Below are positions 33,122-41,454 of a stretch of DNA of 64,000 nucleotides, in pieces. The notes below the pieces were generated by a model. That model was given only the letters and a program-made list of their open reading frames with translations, was not told the DNA's origin and did no database searches. This DNA is from Streptomyces physcomitrii. Lineage in GTDB: Bacteria; Actinomycetota; Actinomycetes; Streptomycetales; Streptomycetaceae. Where the stretch lies: NCBI RefSeq assembly GCF_012273655.1, contig NZ_JAAWWP010000010.1:1-64000 (forward strand), written 5' to 3'. Every line of letters starts with the position of its first letter. Position 1 is the stretch's first letter. The position numbers were made by a program, and so were the translations under genes.

Positions 33122-33991
33122 ATGACGCAGCTTTCGGCTGCCCCCAAGCCCGGTGAGAAATCCGGCGCCCCCGCGCTGTACGGAGGCAAGGGCACACGAC
33201 GTATCACGGTCCGCGACATCGGCCTCGCCAAGGAGCGCGGCGAGAAGTGGCCGATGCTCACCGCCTATGACGCGATGACCGCCTCCGTGCTCGACGAGGC
33301 TGGCATACCGGTCCTGCTCGTCGGCGACTCGGCGGGCAACGTCCACCTCGGGTACGAGACCACGGTCCCGGTCACCCTCGACGAGATCGCCGTACTGTCC
33401 GCCGCCGTCGTCCGGGGCAGCAAGCGCGCCCTGGTCGTCGCCGACCTGCCCTTCGGCACCTACCAGGAGGGCCCGGTGCAGGCGCTGCGCTCGGCGACCC
33501 GCCTGGTCAAGGAGGCCGGGGTCGGCGCGGTGAAGCTGGAGGGCGGCAAGCGCTCGCTGCCGCAGATCGAGCTGCTGGTGGAGTCCGGCATCCCGGTCAT
33601 GGCCCACCTGGGCCTGACCCCGCAGTCGGTGAACACCATGGGCTACCGGGTCCAGGGCCGCGGCGAGGAGGCGGCCCACCGGCTGCTCCAGGACGCCAAG
33701 GCCGCCCAGGACGCGGGCGCCTTCGCGGTGGTCCTCGAACTGGTCCCGGCCGAGCTGGCCGCCGAGGTCACCCGGAGCCTGCACATCCCGACCGTCGGCA
33801 TCGGCGCGGGCGCGGAGTGCGACGCCCAGGTCCTGGTGACCACGGACATGCTGGGCCTGACCGGCGGCCGGATGCCGCGCTTCGTCAAGCAGTACGCCGA
33901 CCTGCGCGCCTCCGTCGGCGAGGCGGCGAAGGCCTACGCCGAGGACGTGGTCGGCGGCTCCTTCCCGGCCGCGGAGCACTCGGTGCACTGA
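33122..33991 (+). CDS. panB: 3-methyl-2-oxobutanoate hydroxymethyltransferase (ketopantoate synthesis)
   Basis: 289 residues. Transfers a one-carbon unit from methylene-tetrahydrofolate to 2-oxoisovalerate, the first committed pantothenate/CoA step, with Mg2+. The TIM-barrel motifs are complete: MLTAYDAMTASVLDEAG, LVGDSAGNV with the metal Asp, KLEGG, MAHLGLTPQSVN, VLELVP with the catalytic Glu, and IPTVGIGAGAECDAQVLV. AAGGAG is at good distance from the ATG. It stands alone, with panC and panD not in the window. Its N-terminal ~25 residues are a Streptomyces-type extension. Confidence 0.96.
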   Translation: MTQLSAAPKPGEKSGAPALYGGKGTRRITVRDIGLAKERGEKWPMLTAYDAMTASVLDEAGIPVLLVGDSAGNVHLGYETTVPVTLDEIAVLSAAVVRGSKRALVVADLPFGTYQEGPVQALRSATRLVKEAGVGAVKLEGGKRSLPQIELLVESGIPVMAHLGLTPQSVNTMGYRVQGRGEEAAHRLLQDAKAAQDAGAFAVVLELVPAELAAEVTRSLHIPTVGIGAGAECDAQVLVTTDMLGLTGGRMPRFVKQYADLRASVGEAAKAYAEDVVGGSFPAAEHSVH

Positions 33992-34550
33992 CACCGGCCG
34001 CCTGAGGCTGCCTTCCGCGCGGAGGCCCGGAGGCCGCAGGGCCACCGCCCCGCGGCCCCGCGCCCCACCACGCGGAAGGCACGTCCTCGTGCGCGTACGG
34101 GCGCGACCACGCGTACGCGCGCCCCTGGTCCACGCCCGCGCGAGCCCGGGACTTCCGCGCCCGCGTGCGCGCATCCTCCGCACCCCCGCGCACGCGCCCT
34201 CCGCAGACCGCGGACCTTCGCGTACGCGCCCCTGAACCACTGCGGCACCACGACAGCCCGCCGTCCTTCCCCCGTCGGCGGGCTGTCGCCGTTCCCGGTT
34301 CCGGGTGCGGTAAGCACCTCCGGGGCGAGAAGTGGCGCATGTCACAGAATGAGGACTCCGGCGCCTCCTCCGGGAAGGTAGGCGGCTCTCAACTCTCCGC
34401 CGTATCGGGCGATTTCCCCTCCATTCCGGCAAGCGCCGACTCCCCGCGGACACCTCCCCGACCCCTCGCCGACCAGGCACCGATACTCCGGGCGCCCGCT
34501 GTAGGCGGCTTGTCGGAGGATTGTCGGTGGCGGCTGGCACCTTGGTGGCC
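33992..34550. other. Intergenic region between panB and the ABC exporter
   Basis: 559 bp without a supported gene. The 34088-34230 part is extremely GC-rich with repeated alternating purine-pyrimidine tracts (CGCGTACGCGC-type). A stem-loop follows at 34251-34288. A short frame beginning at 34339 lacks the expected codon bias. GGAGGA at 34515-34520 could serve an alternative GTG start (34527) of the ABC gene. Confidence 0.4.
34251..34288. terminator. Stem-loop downstream of panB
   Basis: Perfect 13-bp arms CGACAGCCCGCCG and CGGCGGGCTGTCG around a 12-nt loop, no U tract. It is a probable terminator for panB. Confidence 0.6.
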
Positions 34551-35582
34551 ATGACGCGAATCGACAAGAACTCCCGAGCGACGGCGAGCGGCTCCCCGCA
34601 CGCCGTCTCCGTGCGGGGGCTGGTCAAGCACTACGGCGAGACCAAAGCACTGGACGGCGTCGACCTCGACGTGCGCGAGGGCACCGTCCTCGGCGTGCTC
34701 GGGCCGAACGGCGCCGGCAAGACCACTCTCGTACGCTGCCTCTCCACCCTGATCACCCCGGACTCCGGTTCCGCCGTGGTCGCCGGGTACGACGTACTGC
34801 GCCAGCCCCGGCAGCTGCGCCGGGTCATCGGGCTCACCGGGCAGTACGCCTCGGTGGACGAGAAGCTCTCCGGGCGCGAGAACCTCTACCTCATCGGGCG
34901 GCTGCTCGACCTCTCCCGTGCCGAGGCGCGGTCGCGGGCCGAGGGCCTCCTGGAGCGGTTCTCGCTCACCGAGGCGGCCAAGCGCCCCGCGAACACCTAC
35001 TCCGGCGGCATGCGGCGGCGGCTCGACCTCGCCGCCTCGATGATCGGCAGCCCCGAGGTCCTCTACCTGGACGAGCCGACCACCGGCCTCGACCCCCGCA
35101 CCCGCAACGAGGTCTGGGCCGAGGTCAAGCGGATGGTCACCGACGGTGTGACCGTGCTGCTCACCACCCAGTACATGGAGGAGGCCGAGCAGCTGGCGAG
35201 CGAGCTGACGGTCATCGACCGCGGCAAGGTCATCGCGGGCGGCCGCATCGACGAGCTGAAGGCGAAGGTCGGCGGACGCACCCTGCGCATCCGCCCCGCC
35301 GACCCGGCCGAGCTGACCGCCACCGCCGCGGCCCTGGACGAGGCCGGTCTGACCGGTCCCGGCAACGCCCTCGTGGACGCCGAGACCGCGACCGTGCTGG
35401 TGCCGATCCTCTCCGACGAGCAGCTCACCGCGGTCGTCGGCGCGGTCTCGGCCCGCGGTATCCCGCTGGCCGCGATCACCACCGAACTGCCCAGCCTGGA
35501 CGAGGTGTTCCTCTCCCTCACCGGCCACAAGGCCAGTGCCCCGCAGGACCCCGCTCCCGCCCTCGAGGAGGCCGCCGCATGA
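34551..35582 (+). CDS. Daunorubicin-resistance-type ABC transporter, ATP-binding subunit
   Basis: 343-residue DrrA-like ATPase. Walker A is GPNGAGKTT, the signature is YSGGMRRRLDLAASM, Walker B is VLYLDEPTTGLD, and the C-terminal ~100-residue DrrA extension ends in LDEVFLSLTGH. It pairs with the permease through an ATGA overlap to form an efflux pump of two plus two subunits. I used the ATG at 34551; a GTG at 34527 has the better Shine-Dalgarno (GGAGGA, 6 nt) and would add 8 residues. The exported compound is unknown. Confidence 0.93.
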   Translation: MTRIDKNSRATASGSPHAVSVRGLVKHYGETKALDGVDLDVREGTVLGVLGPNGAGKTTLVRCLSTLITPDSGSAVVAGYDVLRQPRQLRRVIGLTGQYASVDEKLSGRENLYLIGRLLDLSRAEARSRAEGLLERFSLTEAAKRPANTYSGGMRRRLDLAASMIGSPEVLYLDEPTTGLDPRTRNEVWAEVKRMVTDGVTVLLTTQYMEEAEQLASELTVIDRGKVIAGGRIDELKAKVGGRTLRIRPADPAELTATAAALDEAGLTGPGNALVDAETATVLVPILSDEQLTAVVGAVSARGIPLAAITTELPSLDEVFLSLTGHKASAPQDPAPALEEAAA

Positions 35583-36451
35583 GCGCCCAGTCGACCACCG
35601 CCGCTCCCCCCGAGGAGCCGGTGCGCACCGCCGGGCCCGGGCCCGACCCGTCCCCGGCGGCCGATCGCGGCGACGCGCGCATCGGGCTCCGGGCGCATCT
35701 GCGGCACACCGGCGCGCTGGTGCGGCGGAATCTGCTGTGGATCCGGCAGGACCCGGAGTCCATGATGGACGCCGTCCTGATGCCGATCATCTTCACCGTC
35801 CTGTTCGTCTTCGTCTTCGGCGGAGCCATCTCCGGCAAGGGCAACCAGGACGCCTACGTCAACTACGTGGTCCCCGGGCTGATGGCGATGATGGGCATGA
35901 ACATCGCCATGGGTGTCGGCACCGGCTTCAACCAGGACTTCCAGACCGGTGTCATGGACCGCTTCCGCTCGCTGCCCATCGCGCGCTCCTCGGTCCTGGT
36001 GGCCAAGATCGTGGTCGAGATCGGGCGGATGATGGTCGCCACCGCGATCCTGCTCGCGGTCGGCTTCCTGCTCGGCCTCTCGATCTCGAACGTCCCCGGG
36101 ATGTTCGCGGCCATCGCGCTCGCCATGGTCTTCGGCTCCGCGATCATGTGGATCTTCCTCACCATGGGTGTGGTGATGAAGAGCGCCCAGGCCATCCAGG
36201 GAATGGGGTTCCTCGTGCTGATGCCCCTGCAGTTCGGTTCCTCCATCTTCGCCCCGACGAAGGACATGCCGGACTGGCTGCAGACCTTCACCGACTACAA
36301 CCCGCTGTCCTCGCTGGCCGACGCCGCGCGCGGACTGTTCAACGACGCGGGCCCGGTCGCGCACGACGTCTGGGTCACGCTCATCTGGTCCGTGGTCATC
36401 ACCGCGGTGATGGCACCGGTCGCGATCCACAAGTTCCGTACGAAGACCTGA
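35579..36451 (+). CDS. ABC-2 type exporter permease (DrrB-like)
   Basis: 290-residue membrane subunit with six predicted helices after a ~45-residue Pro/Ala-rich cytosolic start. It shows the ABC-2 pattern NLLWIRQDPESMMDAVLMPIIF, then VNYVVPGLMAMMGMN, a helix pair around VMDRFRSLPIARSSV, and the terminal FTDYNPLSSLADAARGLF motif. Its start overlaps the ATPase gene. Its stop lies inside the first copy of a 17-bp tandem duplication. Confidence 0.93.
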   Translation: MSAQSTTAAPPEEPVRTAGPGPDPSPAADRGDARIGLRAHLRHTGALVRRNLLWIRQDPESMMDAVLMPIIFTVLFVFVFGGAISGKGNQDAYVNYVVPGLMAMMGMNIAMGVGTGFNQDFQTGVMDRFRSLPIARSSVLVAKIVVEIGRMMVATAILLAVGFLLGLSISNVPGMFAAIALAMVFGSAIMWIFLTMGVVMKSAQAIQGMGFLVLMPLQFGSSIFAPTKDMPDWLQTFTDYNPLSSLADAARGLFNDAGPVAHDVWVTLIWSVVITAVMAPVAIHKFRTKT

Positions 36452-36468
36452 TCCGTACGAAGAGCTGA
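36435..36468. repeat. 17-bp tandem duplication across the permease stop codon
   Basis: TCCGTACGAAGACCTGA (36435-36451) is followed directly by TCCGTACGAAGAGCTGA (36452-36468), one mismatch. Each copy ends in TGA; the first is the real stop. Confidence 0.85.
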
Positions 36469-36477
36469 TCCCGGCCC

Positions 36478-36510
36478 CGGTGGGCGGATGCGGTATGCGC
36501 CCGCCCACCG
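36478..36510. terminator. Hairpin between convergent permease and SARP genes
   Basis: Arms CGGTGGGCG (36478-36486) and CGCCCACCG (36502-36510) around a 15-nt loop. It is placed to end both transcription units. Confidence 0.6.
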
Positions 36511-36513
36511 CCG

Positions 36514-36558
36514 GTTCGCGTCGGACCGGTTCCTGTCGGACCCGTTCGCGTCAGACCA
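36514..36558. repeat. Three imperfect 15-bp tandem repeats at the end of the SARP gene
   Basis: GTTCGCGTCGGACCG, GTTCCTGTCGGACCC and GTTCGCGTCAGACCA in direct succession. The last copy overlaps the SARP stop codon (complement of 36551-36553). Confidence 0.75.
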
Positions 36559-39500
36559 GGGCGACGGCCTCATCGAGAGAGAGGCCGTCGCCCTCGGCAC
36601 GGGCGGCGGCGTACCGCGCCTCGCCGAGTGCCGCCCGCCCCTCGCGCTCGACCCGCTCGGCGGTCTCGCGCTCCACGGCCGTGCGCACATGCCCGCTCGG
36701 CAGATGGCGCTCGGCCGCGCCGTGGAGGCGGACGCCCTCGTAGGCCCGGCCGCCCTGCTCGTCGCGGACCAGGGCGAGGGCCGCGGTGGTCAGATGCACG
36801 GAGACCATCTGCGGCATGATCGCCAGCGAGAGGGCGTCGCGGGAGTGCGCCAGCGCGCTCCGTACCAGGGCGAGCGCGCTCTCGTGCCTCCCGTCCAGAA
36901 CCTCCAGCCAGGCCTCGGTGCCGAGCAGGAAGCCCTCGAAGGCGACGAAGCCCAGCACGTTCACCTCCTCGCGCAGCAGCCGCAGTTGCTCGCGCGCCTC
37001 CGCCCCGCGGCCGGTGCGGCCGAGCCCGATCGCCAGGAAGAGCCGGGCGACGGTCAGCGCCTCCCCGATGCGGTGGGCGCCCCGGTCCACCACCTCCCGG
37101 AGCATCCGCTCGCCGCGGTCGAAGTCGCCCGACTCCAGGTGGATATGGGCCAGCCGGGTCGTCAGCACCGCGACCTGCGTCTGGGCGCCGAGTTCCTCCG
37201 CGTGGGCCAGGGCCTGGCCGAAGTCCTCGGCGGCGCGGGCGAGTTCACCCCGGCGCTCATGGGCCTCGCCGCGCGCGGACAGCGCCTCGGCGGCTCCCCA
37301 CGGATCGCCGATCCGGCGGAAGTGGGCCAGCGACTCCTCGGCGTCCCGGCTCGCGTCGCCCGCCCAGTCGGACCGGTTGGCCAGCATATTGGCGCGCAGC
37401 AGGAGGGCGGCGGCCAGCTCCCAGTCGTAGCCGAGGCGGCGGCAGGCCGCCACCGTCTCGTCGACGACGGCCCGCATCCGCTCCACGTCCCCGGTGAGCA
37501 GGATCGCGTAGATCCACATGCTGCCCGGGGCGCGGCAGGTCTGCGGCAGCCCGGGCCGGTAGACGCGGGCGACGGCCCGCAGCCGCTCCTGGGTCTCGGG
37601 GACGTTCCACCCCTCGATGTCCTGGCCCACGGAGGCCAGATGGACCAGGTGGACGCCGCGCCAGGCCTCGGCGAGGATCTCGGGGCGCATCGGCGGCGGC
37701 GCGTCGGTACAGCGCTCGGTGAGCGGTTCGGCCTCAGGCGAGCCGGGGCCGAAGGGGTCCGGGCCGAGGGCCATGACCTCCCCCGACCAGTTGCGGGCGT
37801 CCAGCCGCAGGTCCCGGATCTGCCAGTACCAGCTCAGCGAGAGCACCAGGCTGAGCGCCTCCTGCTCCTCGCGGGCGGCCACCGCGTGCCGCAGCGCGGT
37901 CCGCAGGTTCTCGTACTCCACCTGGAGCCGGGCGACCGCCGCGCCCTGCCCGGGCCCGCGCAGCGCGGGATCGGTGGTACGGGCCAGCTCGCGGTAGTAC
38001 GTGAGGTGGGCGCGCTCCGCGGCGGCCCGCTCGCCCGCCTCGTCGAGCCGCTCGGCGGCGTACTCGCCGACGGTCTCCAGGAGCCGGTAGCGCATCGGGC
38101 CCTCGGGCCCCGGCGCCGCGACGACCAGCGACTTGTCGACGAGCGAGCCGAGGTGCTCCAGGGCGGCCGGTCCCGAGACCGCCTCGACGGCGGCCAGTTC
38201 GCAGCCGCCCGCGAAGACCGACAGCCGCCGCAGGACGGTGCGTTCGGCCTCGTCGAGCAGTTCCCAGGACCAGTCGACCACCGCGCGCAGGGTCTGCTGG
38301 CGCGGCAGCACGGTCCGGCTGCCGCCGGTCAGCAGCCGGAACCTGTCGTCCAGCCGGTCGGCGATCTGGCGGGGAGTGAGCATCCGCAGCCGGGCGGCGG
38401 CGAGTTCGATGGCGAGCGGCAGACCGTCGAGGCGCCGGCAGATCTCGGCGGCCGCCTCCTCCTCGATCCGCAGTCCCGGCCGGGCGCTCGCCCCGCGCTC
38501 GGCGAGCAGCCGCAGCGCCACCGGCTCCGGCAGCGGCTCCACCGGCCGCAGCAACTCCCCCGGTACGCCGAGGGGTTCACGGCTGGTCGCCAGCACGGTG
38601 AGCCGCGGGCAGTGCTCCAGGAGGCCCTGGGCGAGGCCGGCGGCGCCGCCGATCACGTGCTCGCAGTTGTCCAGGAGCAACACCATCCGGCGCGGGGCGC
38701 AGAACTCCACCAGGCGGGAGAAGGCCTCGTCCCCGTGCCGCTCGGCGAGGGCCCGCAGCTCCTGGGCGCCCGCGCCGGCGAGCACCGTCTCGCGGGCGCC
38801 GAGCGCGGTGAGCACGGCGCCCGGTACGGCCGCCGGGTCCTCCACGGGGGCGAGTTCGGCGAGCCAGATCCCGTCGGGCACCGAGTCCGCCACCGCCTCC
38901 GCCGCCTCCTGGGAGAGCCGGGTCTTGCCCGCGCCCCCGGGCCCGAGCAGCGTGACCAGGCGGGCCCGCCCGAGATCGGCGCGGATGGCCTCGATATCGG
39001 CCTCCCGGCCGACGAAGGAGGTGAGGCGGGCACGGAGGTTGCCGGGGCGGGGGTTTCCCGAGCGGAGGGTGGCGGGGGCCGGGTCCGGGGGCGGGGTGGG
39101 GGCCGCCTCGGAGAGCAACTCCGCGTGCAGTGCGCGCAGTTCGGGTCCGGGGTCGGTACCGAGCCGGTCGGCGAGTGCGCGGCGGGTGTGCTCGTAGGCG
39201 GCGAGCGCCTCGGCGGGGCGTCCGGCCTCGCGCAGGGCGCGCAGCCGCAGTGCCTGGAGCGGTTCGTCCAGGGGGTGGGCCCCGGCCAGCTCCGAGAGTT
39301 CGGGCAGGACGGACTCGGCCCGGCCGAGGGCGAGGGCGGCGGTGAGGCGGGCCCGTACGGCGTCGAGTCTCCGGCTCGCCCAGCGCGCCGACTCGGCGGC
39401 GGCGTCCGGCAGGTCCGTCAGCGCCTCCCCGCCCTGCCACAGGGCGAGCGCCTCCCCGAGGACCTCGGCGGCGCGCGCGTAGTCCTCCTCGGCCAGCGCG

Positions 39501-39826
39501 CGCTGCCCCTCGGCGGTCAGCCGGTCGAAGCGGTGCAGATCCACGTCCTCGGGCCCGGCGCCGAGCCGGTACCCCCCGTCGACGGAACGCACCTGCTCGG
39601 CGCCGAGCACCCGCCGCAGCCGTCCGACCAGGGCCTGCAGCGCGCCCGGCGCGTCGGCGGGCGGCTCCCCCGCCCAGACCTCGTCGACCAGGACCCGCAC
39701 CGGCACCGTCCGCCCGGCCCGCAGCGCGAGCACCGCCAGCAGGGCGCGCAGCCGCGGGCCGCCGACCGCGAGGGTGCTGCCGTCGGGGCGCAGGGCCTGG
39801 GTGGTGCCGAGGATGCGGTAGCGCAC
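36551..39826 (-). CDS. AfsR/SARP-family regulator with NB-ARC and TPR-like domains
   Basis: 1091-residue regulator. Residues 1-95 form the winged-helix OmpR-type DNA-binding domain (VRYRILGTTQALRPDG, LRALLAVLALRAGRTVPVRVLVDEVWAG). Residues ~97-240 are the bacterial transcriptional activation domain. An NB-ARC ATPase follows with Walker A LLGPGGAGKTRLS near residue 290, VLLLDNCEHV as Walker B, and TSREPLGVPGE. The remaining ~450 residues are helical repeats of TPR type. The GTG at 39826 starts exactly at the DNA-binding domain. Such proteins usually activate secondary-metabolite or morphogenesis genes, but no cluster is adjacent and the RiPP cluster is 15 kb away. Confidence 0.92.
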   Translation of the reverse strand: MRYRILGTTQALRPDGSTLAVGGPRLRALLAVLALRAGRTVPVRVLVDEVWAGEPPADAPGALQALVGRLRRVLGAEQVRSVDGGYRLGAGPEDVDLHRFDRLTAEGQRALAEEDYARAAEVLGEALALWQGGEALTDLPDAAAESARWASRRLDAVRARLTAALALGRAESVLPELSELAGAHPLDEPLQALRLRALREAGRPAEALAAYEHTRRALADRLGTDPGPELRALHAELLSEAAPTPPPDPAPATLRSGNPRPGNLRARLTSFVGREADIEAIRADLGRARLVTLLGPGGAGKTRLSQEAAEAVADSVPDGIWLAELAPVEDPAAVPGAVLTALGARETVLAGAGAQELRALAERHGDEAFSRLVEFCAPRRMVLLLDNCEHVIGGAAGLAQGLLEHCPRLTVLATSREPLGVPGELLRPVEPLPEPVALRLLAERGASARPGLRIEEEAAAEICRRLDGLPLAIELAAARLRMLTPRQIADRLDDRFRLLTGGSRTVLPRQQTLRAVVDWSWELLDEAERTVLRRLSVFAGGCELAAVEAVSGPAALEHLGSLVDKSLVVAAPGPEGPMRYRLLETVGEYAAERLDEAGERAAAERAHLTYYRELARTTDPALRGPGQGAAVARLQVEYENLRTALRHAVAAREEQEALSLVLSLSWYWQIRDLRLDARNWSGEVMALGPDPFGPGSPEAEPLTERCTDAPPPMRPEILAEAWRGVHLVHLASVGQDIEGWNVPETQERLRAVARVYRPGLPQTCRAPGSMWIYAILLTGDVERMRAVVDETVAACRRLGYDWELAAALLLRANMLANRSDWAGDASRDAEESLAHFRRIGDPWGAAEALSARGEAHERRGELARAAEDFGQALAHAEELGAQTQVAVLTTRLAHIHLESGDFDRGERMLREVVDRGAHRIGEALTVARLFLAIGLGRTGRGAEAREQLRLLREEVNVLGFVAFEGFLLGTEAWLEVLDGRHESALALVRSALAHSRDALSLAIMPQMVSVHLTTAALALVRDEQGGRAYEGVRLHGAAERHLPSGHVRTAVERETAERVEREGRAALGEARYAAARAEGDGLSLDEAVALV

Positions 39827-40148
39827 GGGGACATTGTCCCTGGTGGACGGGGAGCGGGGGCGCGCGGGCCGCGGCTTCCCCGGAGCGGCGCTCCCTGGCA
39901 GGATCCCCGGCGACCCGCCGACCCGGCGACCCGACAGCCCGGTCAACCGGGATCCCGGCCGCTGCCCGATTGAGTGAAGGCAGAGCGGGCAGGAACCCGG
40001 GTCCGGAGCTGTCCGTTTGCCTGTTCGAGAGGATCGGCCCGCCGGACGGGCCGACCTGCTCACCGCCTTGTCCGCCCCACCTGTCCCCTCCGCCTTCGCG
40101 CCTTGCCCGCTTTCACGCCTTGCCCGCCCCAGCACAGGGAGTTGCCCC
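39827..40148. other. Divergent region between SARP and site-2 protease genes
   Basis: 322 bp without a gene. It includes three 8-bp units CGACCCG(C/G/A) in tandem at 39911-39934, which resemble the short direct repeats that SARP proteins bind, though SARP repeats usually have an 11-bp pitch. AGGGAG near 40136 is the ribosome binding site of the protease gene. Confidence 0.35.
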
Positions 40149-40949
40149 ATGACCCTCGCCGGAATCCGTCGCAGCGACCGGAGGATCAGTCCGGTCTTCC
40201 TCGGCATCGTCGCCGTGACGGCCGTCGCCGGGTGGGCGGTGTGGGCGGGCTTCGGCGGCAGCACCGGCTTCGCCGTCTTCCTGTTCGTGACGGGCGCCTG
40301 GGTCGTCTCCCTCTGCCTGCACGAGTACGCGCACGCGCGCACCGCCCTGCACAGCGGGGACATCTCGATCGGCGCGAAGGGCTATCTGACGCTCAACCCG
40401 CTGAAGTACACCCACGCCCTGCTCTCGATCGTGCTGCCGCTGCTCTTCGTGATCATGGGCGGCATCGGCCTGCCCGGCGGGGCCGTCTTCATCGAGCGCG
40501 GCCGGATCAGGGGCCGCTGGCGGCACAGCCTGATCTCCGCCGCCGGACCGCTCACCAACCTGCTCTTCGCCCTGGTCTGCACGGCGCCCTTCTGGCTCGA
40601 CGCCCTCGACGGCGTCCCCGACCCCTTCCGGTACGCCCTGGGCTTCCTCGCCCTGCTCCAGGTCACGGCGGCGCTGCTCAACTCCCTGCCGGTGCCGGGC
40701 CTCGACGGGTACGGGGTCATCGAGCCCTGGCTCTCCCGCGAGATACGGCGGCAGCTGGAGCCCTTCGCGCAGTTCGGCCTGATCGCCGTCTTCGGCCTGC
40801 TCTGGGTGCCGGAGATCAACGACGCCTTCTTCGACCTGGTGGACACGATCCTGCGCGCCCTCGGGGTCGAGGAGTGGGACTCGTACTGGGGCCGTGAGCT
40901 GTACCGCTTCTGGCAGGGCGAGCCCGACATCCCGCAGTTGGCCGGGTAG
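40149..40949 (+). CDS. Site-2 protease-family (M50) membrane metalloprotease
   Basis: 266-residue integral membrane protein with about five to six helices. The zinc site HEYAHA lies in the second helix (~residues 59-64), and the third ligand motif appears as LPVPGLDGYG in a later helix, a variant of the usual NPxPPLDG. Such enzymes cut membrane-embedded regulators or anti-sigma factors. It has no PDZ domain. The ATG at 40149 follows AGGGAG by ~8 nt. The substrate is unknown. Confidence 0.88.
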   Translation: MTLAGIRRSDRRISPVFLGIVAVTAVAGWAVWAGFGGSTGFAVFLFVTGAWVVSLCLHEYAHARTALHSGDISIGAKGYLTLNPLKYTHALLSIVLPLLFVIMGGIGLPGGAVFIERGRIRGRWRHSLISAAGPLTNLLFALVCTAPFWLDALDGVPDPFRYALGFLALLQVTAALLNSLPVPGLDGYGVIEPWLSREIRRQLEPFAQFGLIAVFGLLWVPEINDAFFDLVDTILRALGVEEWDSYWGRELYRFWQGEPDIPQLAG

Positions 40950-40982
40950 CCCCCGGTCCGCGGGCGGGAGCGGCGCGGCGGC

Positions 40983-41201
40983 TCAGGCGGTCGGCGTCCG
41001 CCCGGCGTCCGCGCTCGTCGCCTCCGCCGCCGCGGCCTTAGCGGCCTTCGCGCGGCGGATGTAGTACAGCGCCATGTTCGAGGTGAGCCCGGCGAGCAGC
41101 ACCCATACGACGCCGAGCCAGCTGCCGCGGGCGAAGGAGACCACCGCCGCGGCGACGGCGAGGGCACAGACGACAAGGGCGTACAGCGCGAGGCGGGGCA
41201 T
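40983..41201 (-). CDS. Small two-helix membrane protein, hypothetical
   Basis: 72 residues: two hydrophobic segments (LALYALVVCALAVAAAVVSF and WLGVVWVLLAGLTSNMALYY) and a basic, Ala/Lys-rich C-terminal tail that would face the cytosol. GGAG lies ~9 nt upstream of the ATG at 41201. It is codirectional with the F420 reductase gene but separated by 250 bp of hairpins and repeats, so it is probably a separate unit. I do not recognise the family. Confidence 0.7.
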   Translation of the reverse strand: MPRLALYALVVCALAVAAAVVSFARGSWLGVVWVLLAGLTSNMALYYIRRAKAAKAAAAEATSADAGRTPTA

Positions 41202-41273
41202 GGGGGAAGGGCTCCTGTCGGACACGGGCGGGTGCTGCCTGCACCAGTGTCCCCCATCCCCTGCCCGTCGTCT

Positions 41274-41308
41274 CCGGGCGTCCCCGGGGCGCCGCCGGGG
41301 ACGCCCGG
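41274..41308. terminator. Perfect 14-bp stem-loop
   Basis: Arms CCGGGCGTCCCCGG (41274-41287) and CCGGGGACGCCCGG (41295-41308) with a 7-nt loop, downstream of the F420 reductase gene on the minus strand. It is a likely terminator or insulator. Confidence 0.7.
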
Positions 41309-41322
41309 CGCGGGCGTACGGT

Positions 41323-41364
41323 GCGGGCGTACGGACCCCGGTCTCCCGGTGGCCGTACGCCCGC
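41323..41364. terminator. Second stem-loop (12-bp arms)
   Basis: GCGGGCGTACGG (41323-41334) pairs with CCGTACGCCCGC (41353-41364) around an 18-nt loop. It stands between the 16-bp repeat array and the 14-bp hairpin. Confidence 0.65.
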
Positions 41365-41374
41365 GCCGCCCAGC

Positions 41375-41454
41375 TGTACCGCAACGCGCCTGTACCGCAG
41401 GACGCCCGTACCGCAGCGCGCCCGTACCGCGACGCGCCCGTATCGCAGCGCGCC
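41375..41454. repeat. Five tandem 16-bp repeats abutting the F420 reductase stop codon
   Basis: Units at 41375, 41391, 41407, 41423 and 41439, consensus CGTACCGCAGCGCGCC with one to three changes each. The array ends one base before the stop codon (complement of 41455-41457). There are no spacers, so it is not CRISPR. Confidence 0.9.

Noticed and set aside
34339-34554. 71-codon frame beginning MSQNEDSG upstream of the ABC ATPase
   Set aside because: Third positions are often A or T, the frame overlaps the ABC gene start, and no convincing ribosome binding site is present.
41375-41454. Short CRISPR array
   Set aside because: The units are directly adjacent without spacers and no cas genes are present.
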